The position numbers and the translations under genes are program-made. 64,000 bases of DNA. Origin: Trichosphaerium sp. ATCC 40318. Lineage: Eukaryota; Discosea; Flabellinia; Trichosidae. The stretch lies in contig JALMLS010000516.1 of assembly GCA_038496445.1 (NCBI GenBank), forward strand, positions 186,001 to 250,000. The letters run 5' to 3'. How positions within the stretch are numbered: position 1 is the stretch's first letter; each line of letters begins with the position of its first letter. Below the pieces are notes generated by a model that had not been told where the DNA came from, searched no databases, and saw nothing but the letters and a program-made list of their open reading frames with translations. Positions 36,615 to 45,933 of the stretch are shown here, in pieces.

Positions 36615-37945
36615 ATTTATTTTGAAGGTTTGTCTTGAAGGATTTACAATATTAGTATATTTTCAGTACATTGATTTGAACTTCTAATTGGCACACTGCA
36701 GTGCATGTATTATTCAGTTTATGAGCTTGCCATTTTCGTACTTTTTATGTATTTGTAAAACGCCAGATGTACTATAACTCTTATAGTCTCCATTGTGTTT
36801 ACCTTTGATATAACAGCAATGAATGGCTAATTGTCCATTCATATGCCATATCTTGCACTCACCTTCCATACAATCATTTATAAAATGACATACTGATTTC
36901 AACCTGCCGTTAGTATACCACCGTTTTTCTTCTCCGTTCTTCTTGCCCTTGATGTAATGACATTGTGATCGTAAAACTCCTCTAGAATACCACAATTTTT
37001 CTTCACCCTCTTTTTCACCGTTAACAAACTCACATTGTGCTTTCAGTTGTCCATTGTTAAACCACTGTTTGCCAAAACCTTCTTTTTTACCATTAATGAA
37101 ATTACATTGCACGGCTACCTGCCCATTTTCATACCATCTTTGGCTTGTTCCTTCAAGTTTGTTGTTGACGAAACAACAATGTGACCGTTTATGGCCATTT
37201 TGATGCCACAGTGTTAGATAGCCTTCATGTTTACCATTGACAAAATTGTATAGTGCCTTTAGCTGGCCATTAGGATACCACCTCTTCTCTACTCCTTCTT
37301 TTTCACCATTGATGTAAGAACATTGTTTGACAAGCTGTCCACTCTTGTTCCAAAACTTTTCCTCTCCTTCCAGTGTACCTTTAATATAATGGCGCACTGC
37401 CCCGATTTGACCATTTATATGCCATTTCTTGTATTCTCCATGATATAAACCGTGAACGAAATACGCTTGCTTGGCAATTTGCTTATGTTTTGGGTTTTCA
37501 AGTTTATTCCTTTGTCTTATCCATTTTCCATGCTTGTTTAGTTTATTATCAAACCTTGTTGTTGTCGCTGCGTATTTTGATAAGATAGACCACTTTTTAT
37601 TGATTTCAAGGTCCATGTCGATGATATAAAGGTGTAATTCCAGCGGAAGGCATTGTAGAATGTTGGACATCCTATTTCTGCAGGTACTTGGCTGTTTGGC
37701 ACTCGTAAAGACACTGCAGAATCGAAAAGAACAACCAATCAACAGTCTGATGAAGTACTCTCACGTTGTAAAAGAGAGCGTTTTATAGAATAAAGTAGAC
37801 GAGGTTCAGTCAAGCTTGCTCTTCAATGAAAGTATTCAAGACTCTCCTTACTGCCTTCAATGTGAGCTAGATTGGTAAGTCATTGAAGTTGTCTAACAAG
37901 CTTGTTTCACTAGCATTCAACAACAGCTTTTTTTTTGTTGACGGA
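36615..37945. repeat. Copy 1 of a local segmental duplication
   Basis: About 1.3 kb, near-identical to 38560-39880 in the same orientation. The match covers a whole YwqK-repeat gene and both flanks: the left edge near TTGAAGGTTTG and ATTATTCAGTTTATGAGCTT, the right edge through the TTGGTAAGTCATTGAA segment and ACTAGCATTCA. Differences are scattered substitutions and small indels. Edges are by eye, within about 20 bases. Confidence 0.85.
36714..37670 (-). CDS. F-box-like / YwqK-repeat protein, duplicate copy A
   Basis: Intronless, 318 residues from MSNILQCLPLELHLYIIDMD (ATG 37668-37670). The frame stays open to 37742, but upstream residues sit where a GTACCTGCAG splice-like motif occurs, so the inner ATG is preferred. 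The head reads LELHLYIIDMD then WSILSKYAATTTRFDNKLNK and HGKWI. About ten repeats follow, for example GEEKRWYTNGRLKSVCHFI and GTSQRWYENGQVAVQCNFIN, each with W, N-G and a C-x-Y/F-x-N-G turn. Nearly every repeat is separated by K-x-E/N-G. It is a recent twin of 38646-39602. Role unknown; a protein-binding scaffold is likely. Confidence 0.8.
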   Translation of the reverse strand: MSNILQCLPLELHLYIIDMDLEINKKWSILSKYAATTTRFDNKLNKHGKWIRQRNKLENPKHKQIAKQAYFVHGLYHGEYKKWHINGQIGAVRHYIKGTLEGEEKFWNKSGQLVKQCSYINGEKEGVEKRWYPNGQLKALYNFVNGKHEGYLTLWHQNGHKRSHCCFVNNKLEGTSQRWYENGQVAVQCNFINGKKEGFGKQWFNNGQLKAQCEFVNGEKEGEEKLWYSRGVLRSQCHYIKGKKNGEEKRWYTNGRLKSVCHFINDCMEGECKIWHMNGQLAIHCCYIKGKHNGDYKSYSTSGVLQIHKKYENGKLIN

Positions 37946-38398
37946 TCTTGACACCACGTGTTTTTAACCATCACTTTATTTGGTACATTAGTGTAGTTCT
38001 GTTAATGTCTCTGAGGTCCAAAAGTTGTCTCCTATACTCTAAAACAGATAATTACGCTATGTTAATACCGTACACTCAGCGCAAGATACTTTGGAAGCGT
38101 TTGTAATTTTCTTTGAGGTTTTAACGTTTTCTCGCTGTTAACACAACTCTTTACGCCTGAATGTGCCAGCATTCGCGCCTGGTGCTAGTAAGTTAACATG
38201 TAAAAAAGCATTATTAATTTGTACCCGTTTTTATAGCTCCTTGGGGTGAGCAGTTATGAGCGCACCTAAGAAAAATACTGCGATCATCTTGTTAGATGAT
38301 GTGAACAGTGCTTTTTCATCTTGCCTTAATGTGCATAAGGACGACAAGCATGGTACATTGTCATGAGTTATAGAATGAGATGTATTCACATTGCACTG
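37946..38398. other. Gap between the duplicated copies, no gene seen
   Basis: Unique sequence separating the two duplicate units. It starts with a CACGTG (near 37955) and contains only short frames. Confidence 0.4.
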
Positions 38399-38533
38399 GT
38401 TCCGCCAAGTTGTTATCAAAGCTGTCAGTTCTTGCAAGAACTATCTCAACTGGCAAAAACTGACAGAACTTGCAAGCTGTCAGTTTTGTTAGTTCTTGCA
38501 AGATCTGACACTTTGATACTTCTGCCAAACCTG
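38399..38533. repeat. Foldback inverted repeat of about 135 bp
   Basis: The left arm (AGTTGTTATCAAAGCTGTCA then GTTCTTGCAAGAAC) pairs with the right arm (TTAGTTCTTGCAAGATCTGA then CACTTTGATAC) when reverse-complemented, over about 40 bases with few mismatches. Internal ACTGACAGAACTTGCAAG repeats the same word again. The structure is that of a tiny foldback element or MITE remnant, lying between the two duplicate genes. Confidence 0.7.
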
Positions 38534-38559
38534 TAGCAAACTTGAATGATACAGGCAAT

Positions 38560-39880
38560 ATTTATTTTAAGGTTTGACTTGAAGGATACAATATTTTTAG
38601 TACGTTGATTTGAACTCACAATTGGCACACTTGTGCATGTATTATTCAGTTTATGAGCTTGCCATTTTCGTACTTTTTATGTATTTGTAAAACGCCAGAT
38701 GTACTATAACTCTTATAGTCTCCATTGTGTTTACCTTTGATATAACAGCAATGAATGGCTAATTGTCCATTCATATGCCATATCTTGCACTCACCTTCCA
38801 TACAATCATCTATAAAATGACGTTCTGATTTCAATCTGCCGTTCATATACCACCGTTTTTCTTCTCCGTTCTTCTTGCCCTTGATGTAATGACACTGTGA
38901 TTGTAAACCTCCTCTAGAATACCACAATTTTTCTTCACCCTCTTTTTCACCGTTAACAAACTCACATTGTGCTTTCAGTTGTCCATTCTTAAACCACTGT
39001 TTGCCAACACCTTCTTTTTTACCATTAATAGAAGTACATTGCACGGCTAACTGCCCATTTTCATACCATCTTTGGCTTGTTCCTTCAAGTTTGTTGTTGA
39101 CGAAACAACAATGTGACCGTTTATGGCCATTTTGATGCCACAGTGTTAGATAGCCTTCATGTTTACCATTGACAAAATTATATAGTCCTCTTAACTGGCC
39201 ATTAGCATGCCACCTCTTACCAACTCCTTCTTTTTCACCATTGATGTAAGAACATTGTTTGACAAGCTGTCCACTCTTGTTCCAAAACTTTTCCTCTCCT
39301 TCCAGTGTACCTTTAATATAATGGCGTACTGCCTCGACTTGTCCATTTTTATGCCATTTCTTGTATTCTCCATGATATAAACCGTGAACGAAATACGCTT
39401 GATTGGCAATTTGCTTCTGTTTTGGGTTTTCAAGTTTATTCCTTTGTTTTATCCATTTTCCATGCTTATTTAGTTTATTATCAAACCTTGTTGTTGTCGC
39501 TGCGTATTTTGATAATATAGACCACTTTTTATTTATGTCAAGGTCCATGTCGATGATATAAAGGTGTAATTCCAGTGGAAGGCATTGTAGAATGTTGGAC
39601 ATCCTATTTCTGCAGGTACTTGGCTGTTCTCGTAAAGACACTGCAGAACAAAAGAACAAGCAGTCAACTAATGGCAATTGTCTGAAGAAGTACTTTCCGC
39701 GTTGTAAAAGAAAGAGTGTTTATAGAATAAAATCGGCGTGGTTCAGTCAAGCTTGCTGTTCAATGAAAGCATTCAAGACTCTCCTTAATGCCTTCAATGT
39801 GTAGCTAGATTGGTAAGTCATTGAAATTGTCTAACAACTAGGCTGTTTCACTAGCATTCACCTAACAACAGCTTTTTTTT
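38560..39880. repeat. Copy 2 of a local segmental duplication
   Basis: Direct-orientation partner of 36615-37945, covering a complete YwqK-repeat gene with its flanks. It begins immediately after the foldback repeat at 38399-38533. The right end keeps AACAACAGCTTTTTTTTTGT in common with copy 1 before the two diverge. Confidence 0.85.
38646..39602 (-). CDS. F-box-like / YwqK-repeat protein, duplicate copy B
   Basis: Intronless, 318 residues from MSNILQCLPLELHLYIIDMD (ATG 39600-39602), same length and repeat order as copy A. Amino-acid differences cluster in a few repeats: MNGRLKSERHFIDD versus TNGRLKSVCHFIND, HANGQLRGLYNF versus YPNGQLKALYNF, and VQCTSINGKKEGVG versus VQCNFINGKKEGFG. Both frames remain fully open after duplication, which suggests both are still under selection or the event is very recent. 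Head and repeats otherwise as in copy A. Confidence 0.8.
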   Translation of the reverse strand: MSNILQCLPLELHLYIIDMDLDINKKWSILSKYAATTTRFDNKLNKHGKWIKQRNKLENPKQKQIANQAYFVHGLYHGEYKKWHKNGQVEAVRHYIKGTLEGEEKFWNKSGQLVKQCSYINGEKEGVGKRWHANGQLRGLYNFVNGKHEGYLTLWHQNGHKRSHCCFVNNKLEGTSQRWYENGQLAVQCTSINGKKEGVGKQWFKNGQLKAQCEFVNGEKEGEEKLWYSRGGLQSQCHYIKGKKNGEEKRWYMNGRLKSERHFIDDCMEGECKIWHMNGQLAIHCCYIKGKHNGDYKSYSTSGVLQIHKKYENGKLIN

Positions 39881-40642
39881 TGTCATGCCTCGGTCTGTAA
39901 AAAGCACATCGCAATCAAAACTTACTATGCAATTATGCGTGAAGGACACGTATAGCCAGTTGAACGCTTTAAAGACCTAACACCGTTCCTTCACGTATTC
40001 CCGTATTGAAAGACAGGAAACAGTTGGCGGTTTGTTGTGTACGATCAAAGATTCTGTAAGTTGTTCGTTTGATAAGTGAATTAAAGAAGTATTCACTCAT
40101 TAAATATAATATAGCAACCAAGGTGCATATAAATGTCATGTAATACACCGGGATAAATAGGAGCTGGTCCGAGCCAAAAGGTCTTTAAAGTTCAAGCAAA
40201 CGTTGTCAGAAAATACCACCCTAAAGAAAGACATAAACTTTGCTCCCCGCGGACTGTGAAAGAAGGTGGACAGCTCCCCGACGATATACTACATTATTGC
40301 GTGTATCACAAAGTAGACACGCGCTATCACCATAATTAAGGCTAAAATATAGGCGGCCACACGTTCCCTAGACTACTGAAAGACGTCATCTTTTTAAGTT
40401 TAGTATTTCAAATAAATGCCTTTTCTAGCACGTGATTTGCCTCCAGCTCTTAGAAGGCATCTAAATTTTACCTAATGTGCGTTATTACTTTTGATTAAAA
40501 CGCAGTAAATTAGTAAAAACAAGCTCACAAATGTGGGAATACCACAATCTTTTTTTTGAGACACATTTTTACAGAGAACCAAAACAAACGGCCACAGTTT
40601 ACCATTAATAAACCATCATAATAACCCACTCTGTAACACAAC
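39881..40642. other. Divergent intergenic region of about 760 bases
   Basis: Lies between the minus-strand YwqK-repeat gene and the plus-strand secreted protein gene, so it holds two promoters. One CACGTG near 40430. No gene seen. Confidence 0.4.
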
Positions 40643-43196
40643 ATGAGCGCAAGGATTATTATTACGCTTGCTACGATAGTTCTAGCCACTATTTTATCAA
40701 GTAACGGCCAAGGCATTCTAATTGATGATTTTCAAGTACGACAACCACGTACCTTTGTAAACAGCGCGGATGGCATGGGTATGAGTGTTGTTAGAAATGA
40801 CGCCCTATTTGCTGGAGAGCGAAAGGTTAGGGCTCTATTCCAAGAGGGCCCTAGTACGTTATTTTTCAGCTAAGAATCAAACTGTTATTTTGTTTAAAAG
40901 CCGGAAAATAAGAACTTATTACTGGAGATTTTCACGTGATTTTTTTTTTTTTCAAATTCTCAAAGGTCATCACTAAGAAATCATTCTTTTTTGTATTATA
41001 ACGCTACATCCATGTTTTTGAAAAGTATTATTTTATCACGTGATTTTTTTTTTCTTTCGTTTTGCAGGTGTGACGAAGATTTTTTTTGGTTCGAGCCCAA
41101 AAGCGGCGAGATCTTTCTTGTATTAAAGTAATCTGATTTTTTTTTATTACAGGTGCATTTGAGGGCGTATCATGTATCCTCACACAAGGCGTCTTCGCTA
41201 TTAGTTGTGATAACCAAATCACTGGTGGCTGTTGGGCAACATATACGGGTCCTGAAGGAGCGGATATTAGCCCACCGCGAGATTTAACAGCTTGTGGTAA
41301 GTTTCGTTTATTTCATCAAATGATATTTCACAAAAATACATATTAATACTACAGTGTGCTCTGTAACAAACGCTTAGTAATTCCTAGGCGGATGGTACTC
41401 TTTTCTAGAGTTTAGTGATAATCCAGTAAATGTCACTATAACGGCTTATACACCTATGGGACCACTAGTATCTTTCGAGATATTCGAACCTGTTACTCCT
41501 CCAGGTGAGCTTTTTTTTTTCTTTTCAACATTTTTGTACGTTATTAATCTCGCTTCAGGACGTCTTTTATGGCTTCCTTTTGTGCAACCTCTAGCTGGTT
41601 ATATGGTTGTTCAAAAAATAGATTATTCTCTCGTTGGTGGCCCGGACCTTGATAGTTCTGTAAGCCAAATATGCTGCACACCACCTGTAGCTTGCTGGTA
41701 AGTAAATCTGAAAATGATCATAATTTTTTTAATTTCAATAAATCAGGCATAACTTTACTGTGGAGTCTCAAGCTACCGAGGGATTTCTTCAAAGAGGTAT
41801 CATAATATATTATTATTATTTTGAAACTAAGTGTATCGAACAGGTGACTCAATAAGAGCAACAATCTCTTGTCAAAATTTCGGAGCTCCACCGACAAAAA
41901 CTGACTCTGAGCTCGCCCATATTACCTTCCAATCACCTCCATTTGGCGTAATTGTATCGCAATCAGTAGAGTGCGAACTGGTACAAAACTAACGGTTTTT
42001 TCAAAATGATGTCACACAACTAACAATTTACGTCAGTTTAACATGGGTAATGTTGTTGCCAATCAGTTCATGCATTCAGTAAACTTGGATGTTGGCCAAA
42101 CAGAGAGATGCTCATTTATTATTTCCTTTATTGACGGCGGATTTGCTGAGCTCCAATTCTCTATTGTCGCAGGAGGAAGTACGAGTCTATCTCATGAAGG
42201 TCAAAACAGGTAAGTGAAGAAGAAAGTAAAATTTCTTTCCGAAATCTCTTTGTTGGTGATTTTTTTTTTAAAAGGGCAGGAACATTTGATTTGTGCTCTC
42301 CAGCTTCACCTTCAGGTATTGCGGTTCGAATAGTCGGTACGAGATTCTGTGACCACTAATCAGCACTAAAATCGCTTGTTTAATGCAGATGACGGCAACT
42401 GTCCTCCATTCAACTTCACCGAGGGCATTAGTGGTACTTGGCAACTAGATAATAGCCTAAATGGTGCTGCAGCTCCACCATTGTATTGTATCCGGTTTGA
42501 CGAACTACTACCTGGCATGGCACGTGATTTTTATAAAAATGTATGTAAAATATTTAAATCTCTAATACGCTACCGTTTAGGATCCAGTAACATTTGGATG
42601 TGACGATGATAGGGCTTTCCTAAGTCTAGATGGACAAAACGATAGGTTAGTTTTTTTTTTGAAGGGTTTTTTTTTCGGCTTCGAAGTTTAATTGGTTATA
42701 TTAGGATGCGTCTGTTTGGTTATGTTTCGGGTGGAAGAGATATTGGACAAACATGGGAATTAGAAGAGGAGATGAAAATAGATGTTTGGTATACGTAAGT
42801 AGTGATGAAAGGTGTTGGTTCACTTGGTATTAAAACCTAAATTTAGAGGTATCTCCTATCCAAGTGATGGTCGCATTGAAGGATTGCGTGGTGAAGGATT
42901 TATAAGTTATCGTGGTGAAGTTTTAGAGATAAGAGGTGTCGGAAGACCATCGCTCTTTATTGAAGAAGAAATCTTGGCTAACCAAAGCAGAGCAAGAGTA
43001 GAGTACGTTGTAGTTTTTGAAAGAAAAAAATCACAAAAATTAATGCTGTCACGTTACAACTCTGTACTTATATGGTTTTTACAGGAGTTGGTTGGTTACA
43101 ACGAATGGTACTGCCGTCGGTGCTGAACGTGGAGATTGGCTAGCAAATATTGGCGATTGTATATCAGAAATGTTTAACGCAACTGCCATTTTTTAA
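40643..43196 (+). CDS. Large secreted multi-exon protein of unknown family
   Basis: A signal peptide (MSARIIITLATIVLATILSS) and about twelve exons. Recognisable stretches: ILIDDFQVRQPRTFVNSADG, GAFEGVSCILTQGVFAISCD, ACGGWYSFLEF, TITAYTPMGPLVSFEIF, VSQICCTPPVACWHNFTV, GDSIRATISCQNFGAPPT, CSFIISFIDGGFAELQFS, FDLCSPASPSGIAVRI, GNCPPFNFTEGISGTWQL and LVTTNGTAVGAERGDWLANI, ending FNATAIF-stop. Cysteines are evenly spread and N-glycosylation sequons are frequent, so it is an extracellular beta-rich protein. Two introns carry TCACGTGATTTTTTTT. A decayed fragment of a paralogue lies near 45.5 kb. No family name can be given. Confidence 0.7.
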
Positions 43197-43398
43197 ACAA
43201 AGTAAATAAAAAGTACCCAACGAGCTTTAGAAAAAAAAAACGACACTGCTAGCTCTCAGAGTCTTTTTTAGCGTTGTCATAAAAATACTTTACGATTGTA
43301 GAAAGGCAAAAGAATTAATAAATTAAGTCATAAACCAATCCTTTCTTGAATAAGTACATTCATTTTTTTTACCTTATTAGTGTATTTTTTTCTTTGTT

Positions 43399-44495
43399 TT
43401 ATATCTTTCCTTTTTGTAAAGAAGATACGACCTGCTTGGCATATGATGATAAGTACTTATACAAAGATACCCAATCGTGTGTCACTGAAAAAATTTCGGA
43501 TCTAGAGCAACAAATAAGAATAAAAGAAACAAAATACTAACATCATCAGGTCAAAAAATTGTTTGTTACGTACACAGCAAACGGAAAATAACTTGGGATT
43601 ACGCCATGAGAATACTCTAAAACATGTGTTAAACCATTATAGTTGCTGCTTAACAATACCAAGCATCCAACTTCCTCCTTTCAAGTGCATGCCTGTAGCC
43701 TCCCAAGCAAAATGTTCAATACGAGCACCAGGTTTGTGTTTTACATAATCAAGTGCTCCTTCACTCCACTATCAAAAAAAAAGATAAGTTCCTGGGCCCA
43801 CGTGATCAATCACGTGCGAATTTTTTCTAGAAAAGGTAAGGAAAAAAAACACGAACCTGGTGGAACTCTCCTTTGATCAAGAAATCATAAATGTCACCCC
43901 TTTGTTACACCAATGTTAATTAAACTCTTAATTAAAAAAAAGTGGTGAACTGTTAGTTTACCAGTATCTTCCAGAGTGTCCTGTAGTAGGTAATGGAGTA
44001 CCAAAAATGAGTATGTACTCAGTAAGGGACGCGTGGAGTAGTTTGAATGATCCCTACAGTAAGAGTTAGCGTACAGTTCCATGAAGAGAGGAAAAGGCGT
44101 TCAAATAGGGCGGATTTTGTGATTTCGCTGTTTTAGTCTCGTTTTACGCTAGAGATCGCATCGATGCTTTAATTAAGCGTAGTAAACAGTATTGTACCAT
44201 CCAAGATCCACAGTTGATGAAAACGAAGTCAAATTCGTCTGTAACCAAGTCAGGGTACTTTAAACGAAGAGTGTTAGTGATATTAGCGATTGCTTTCTCC
44301 AATGGAAGGTCTAGTGAAGAATTAGTTTCAATTAATTCTAAAAGCGTTGTAATACGCGCCTTTCGCGTCATTGGCGATCTTGTGAAGCTCTCCGGCATCA
44401 AAAAGAGGTGGTTGTGCGGATAGGTACAAAAACGCGGGAAGTAGTAGCGCAGTACATAAAATTGATGATACAAAACAGTAGTTGATGCCACACAT
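43399..44495 (-). CDS. Sterol C8-isomerase / sigma-1 receptor family protein
   Basis: ERG2 moves the sterol C8 double bond in the ER; the animal homologue is the sigma-1 receptor. The start [20 protein letters not shown] (ATG 44493-44495) is a membrane anchor; an upstream ATG at 44522 is possible. Exons read [57 protein letters not shown] then [52 protein letters not shown] and [20 protein letters not shown] then SSLQKGKI-stop. These match family blocks (HASLxEY, GHSGRxW, GTFHQW, H..GEATG, W..EY..G.IP). One intron holds the paired motif CACGTGATCAATCACGTG. Confidence 0.9.
43799..43816. promoter_or_regulatory. Paired CACGTG palindromes inside an intron
   Basis: The sequence CACGTGATCAATCACGTG holds two E-box palindromes six bases apart, itself an inverted arrangement, inside an intron of the sterol isomerase gene. 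CACGTG is the classic site for bHLH-type factors. Function here is inferred only. Confidence 0.4.
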
Positions 44496-45524
44496 TTTTT
44501 TCGGAAAGCTAAAGGAAAACAAAGGTGGTTTTATGGGTCAAAGCAATTAGCTTCGATGTTTGATATTGCACGTGCCTTACAAATGTATTTGTTATCAAAA
44601 AAACGACGCGACTAGCAGACGTAAATAGTTGGCTAATTCTACGCAGTTTAACTACCCTCCTGAGTATCCGCTTAGACCCCCATAAGCAGTTTTTAATACA
44701 AAATATCGTACAAGGATATCTAATAAATGCGTGACCATTAGTTATCTGAATAACATCAGCACAATAAAAAGTGTAGGTTTGCCAGGCCAAGCTCAAGATT
44801 GGATAACAAGTATGAGGTGTACACAATAACTACATACGGATAAATGTGTTTTTACACGTGGTTTCGAACGTATCTAGTGAGTTTGTAGATAGTTCTTTAT
44901 TATTTTCAAACAGAAAGGCCTGGCACGATGTTACCTTTTCTAAGGTTTGCAATTACGTTTCTGTAGTATTCCCCAGTATTCATTTGTCATCATGCTATTG
45001 TTTGTGGGCCAGTAATTTTGAAATTAAGATAGCACAAGCCCAATTTACATGCAACAAGTGAAAAGTTTCCACGCTTTGTGACAGAAATCCCCTTTTTAGC
45101 TATTCAGTGCACAGAGATCTAAAATTCTTGCTTTTGATGTTTAATGAGTTAAAAAGTTAGGAAAATATAAGAAGTTTTTTACTTAGACATGTGCATAAAC
45201 ACTCGTGCGACTAGCACTTTTTTATTATTTTTTATCTTCTCGAAAACACCATTGAGCTAGATTGGACTTTTACTTCTGTACATATTAACACGTGGTTTTG
45301 GTATACATACCCTAATCACAGCTTTCCAAACCATTTCCATCTACCACAAAAAGCAGAACATTGATACAATTGTTATTCTTATCTGCGCTGCAAACCATCA
45401 TCATATCACTTTTCTGTACCCCTTTTTGGAAGTACCTTAGGAAATAACAAAGGAGTTATTGCTCTCTTGTCGTTGTTGTACAATAACTTAGCCGTGGGCT
45501 GAATAGTATCTAAAGAGTGTCCAC
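44496..45524. other. Gap of about 1 kb, no gene seen
   Basis: Contains a 105-codon minus frame (44509-44826) without recognisable features and CACGTG near 44568, 44855 and 45290. It is probably the promoter of the sterol isomerase gene plus remnants. Confidence 0.4.
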
Positions 45525-45700
45525 ACTTTTTGTTATCAATCTCGCAGTTGGACGCTCATCAGTTTTTTTATGGCTGCCCTACAAATCAAGGATTGGACAA
45601 CAATGGTAACATAGTGCGCTTTAGTAAACTTTATTCTTCGAACAGTTACACAATTTCTAAGAATAATTTTTTATCGATCTTCTATGTTTCAGTTCGTTTT
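45525..45700 (+). pseudogene. Relic fragment of the secreted protein gene at 40.6 kb
   Basis: TTGTTATCAATCTCGCAGTT then GGACGCTCATCAG..TTTTTTTATGGCTGCC aligns with ACGTTATTAATCTCGCTTCA then GGACGTCTTTTATGGCTTCC at 41539-41580, covering an intron-exon junction of the intact gene in the same orientation. Flanking sequence no longer aligns clearly, so this is a small dead remnant of a duplicate. Confidence 0.5.
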
Positions 45701-45933
45701 ACTTGATGATTGTCGTCATAGATGTCACAAAAATCCATAGCCCACTGTGCAGTCACTGTTGTAAGTTGGTGAATAATGGCTGTACTTAGCATTATACTTG
45801 CTTAGCGCATTTATTCTTGGTAAAAGCTCTTTAGAAGCACTCTTTACTCATCCTTCAGATACGTGTCAGATATCATCAAGTGAGTAAAATACCAATAGGG
45901 TTTTTTGTAATCACTAATAGTAATAAGGTTATC

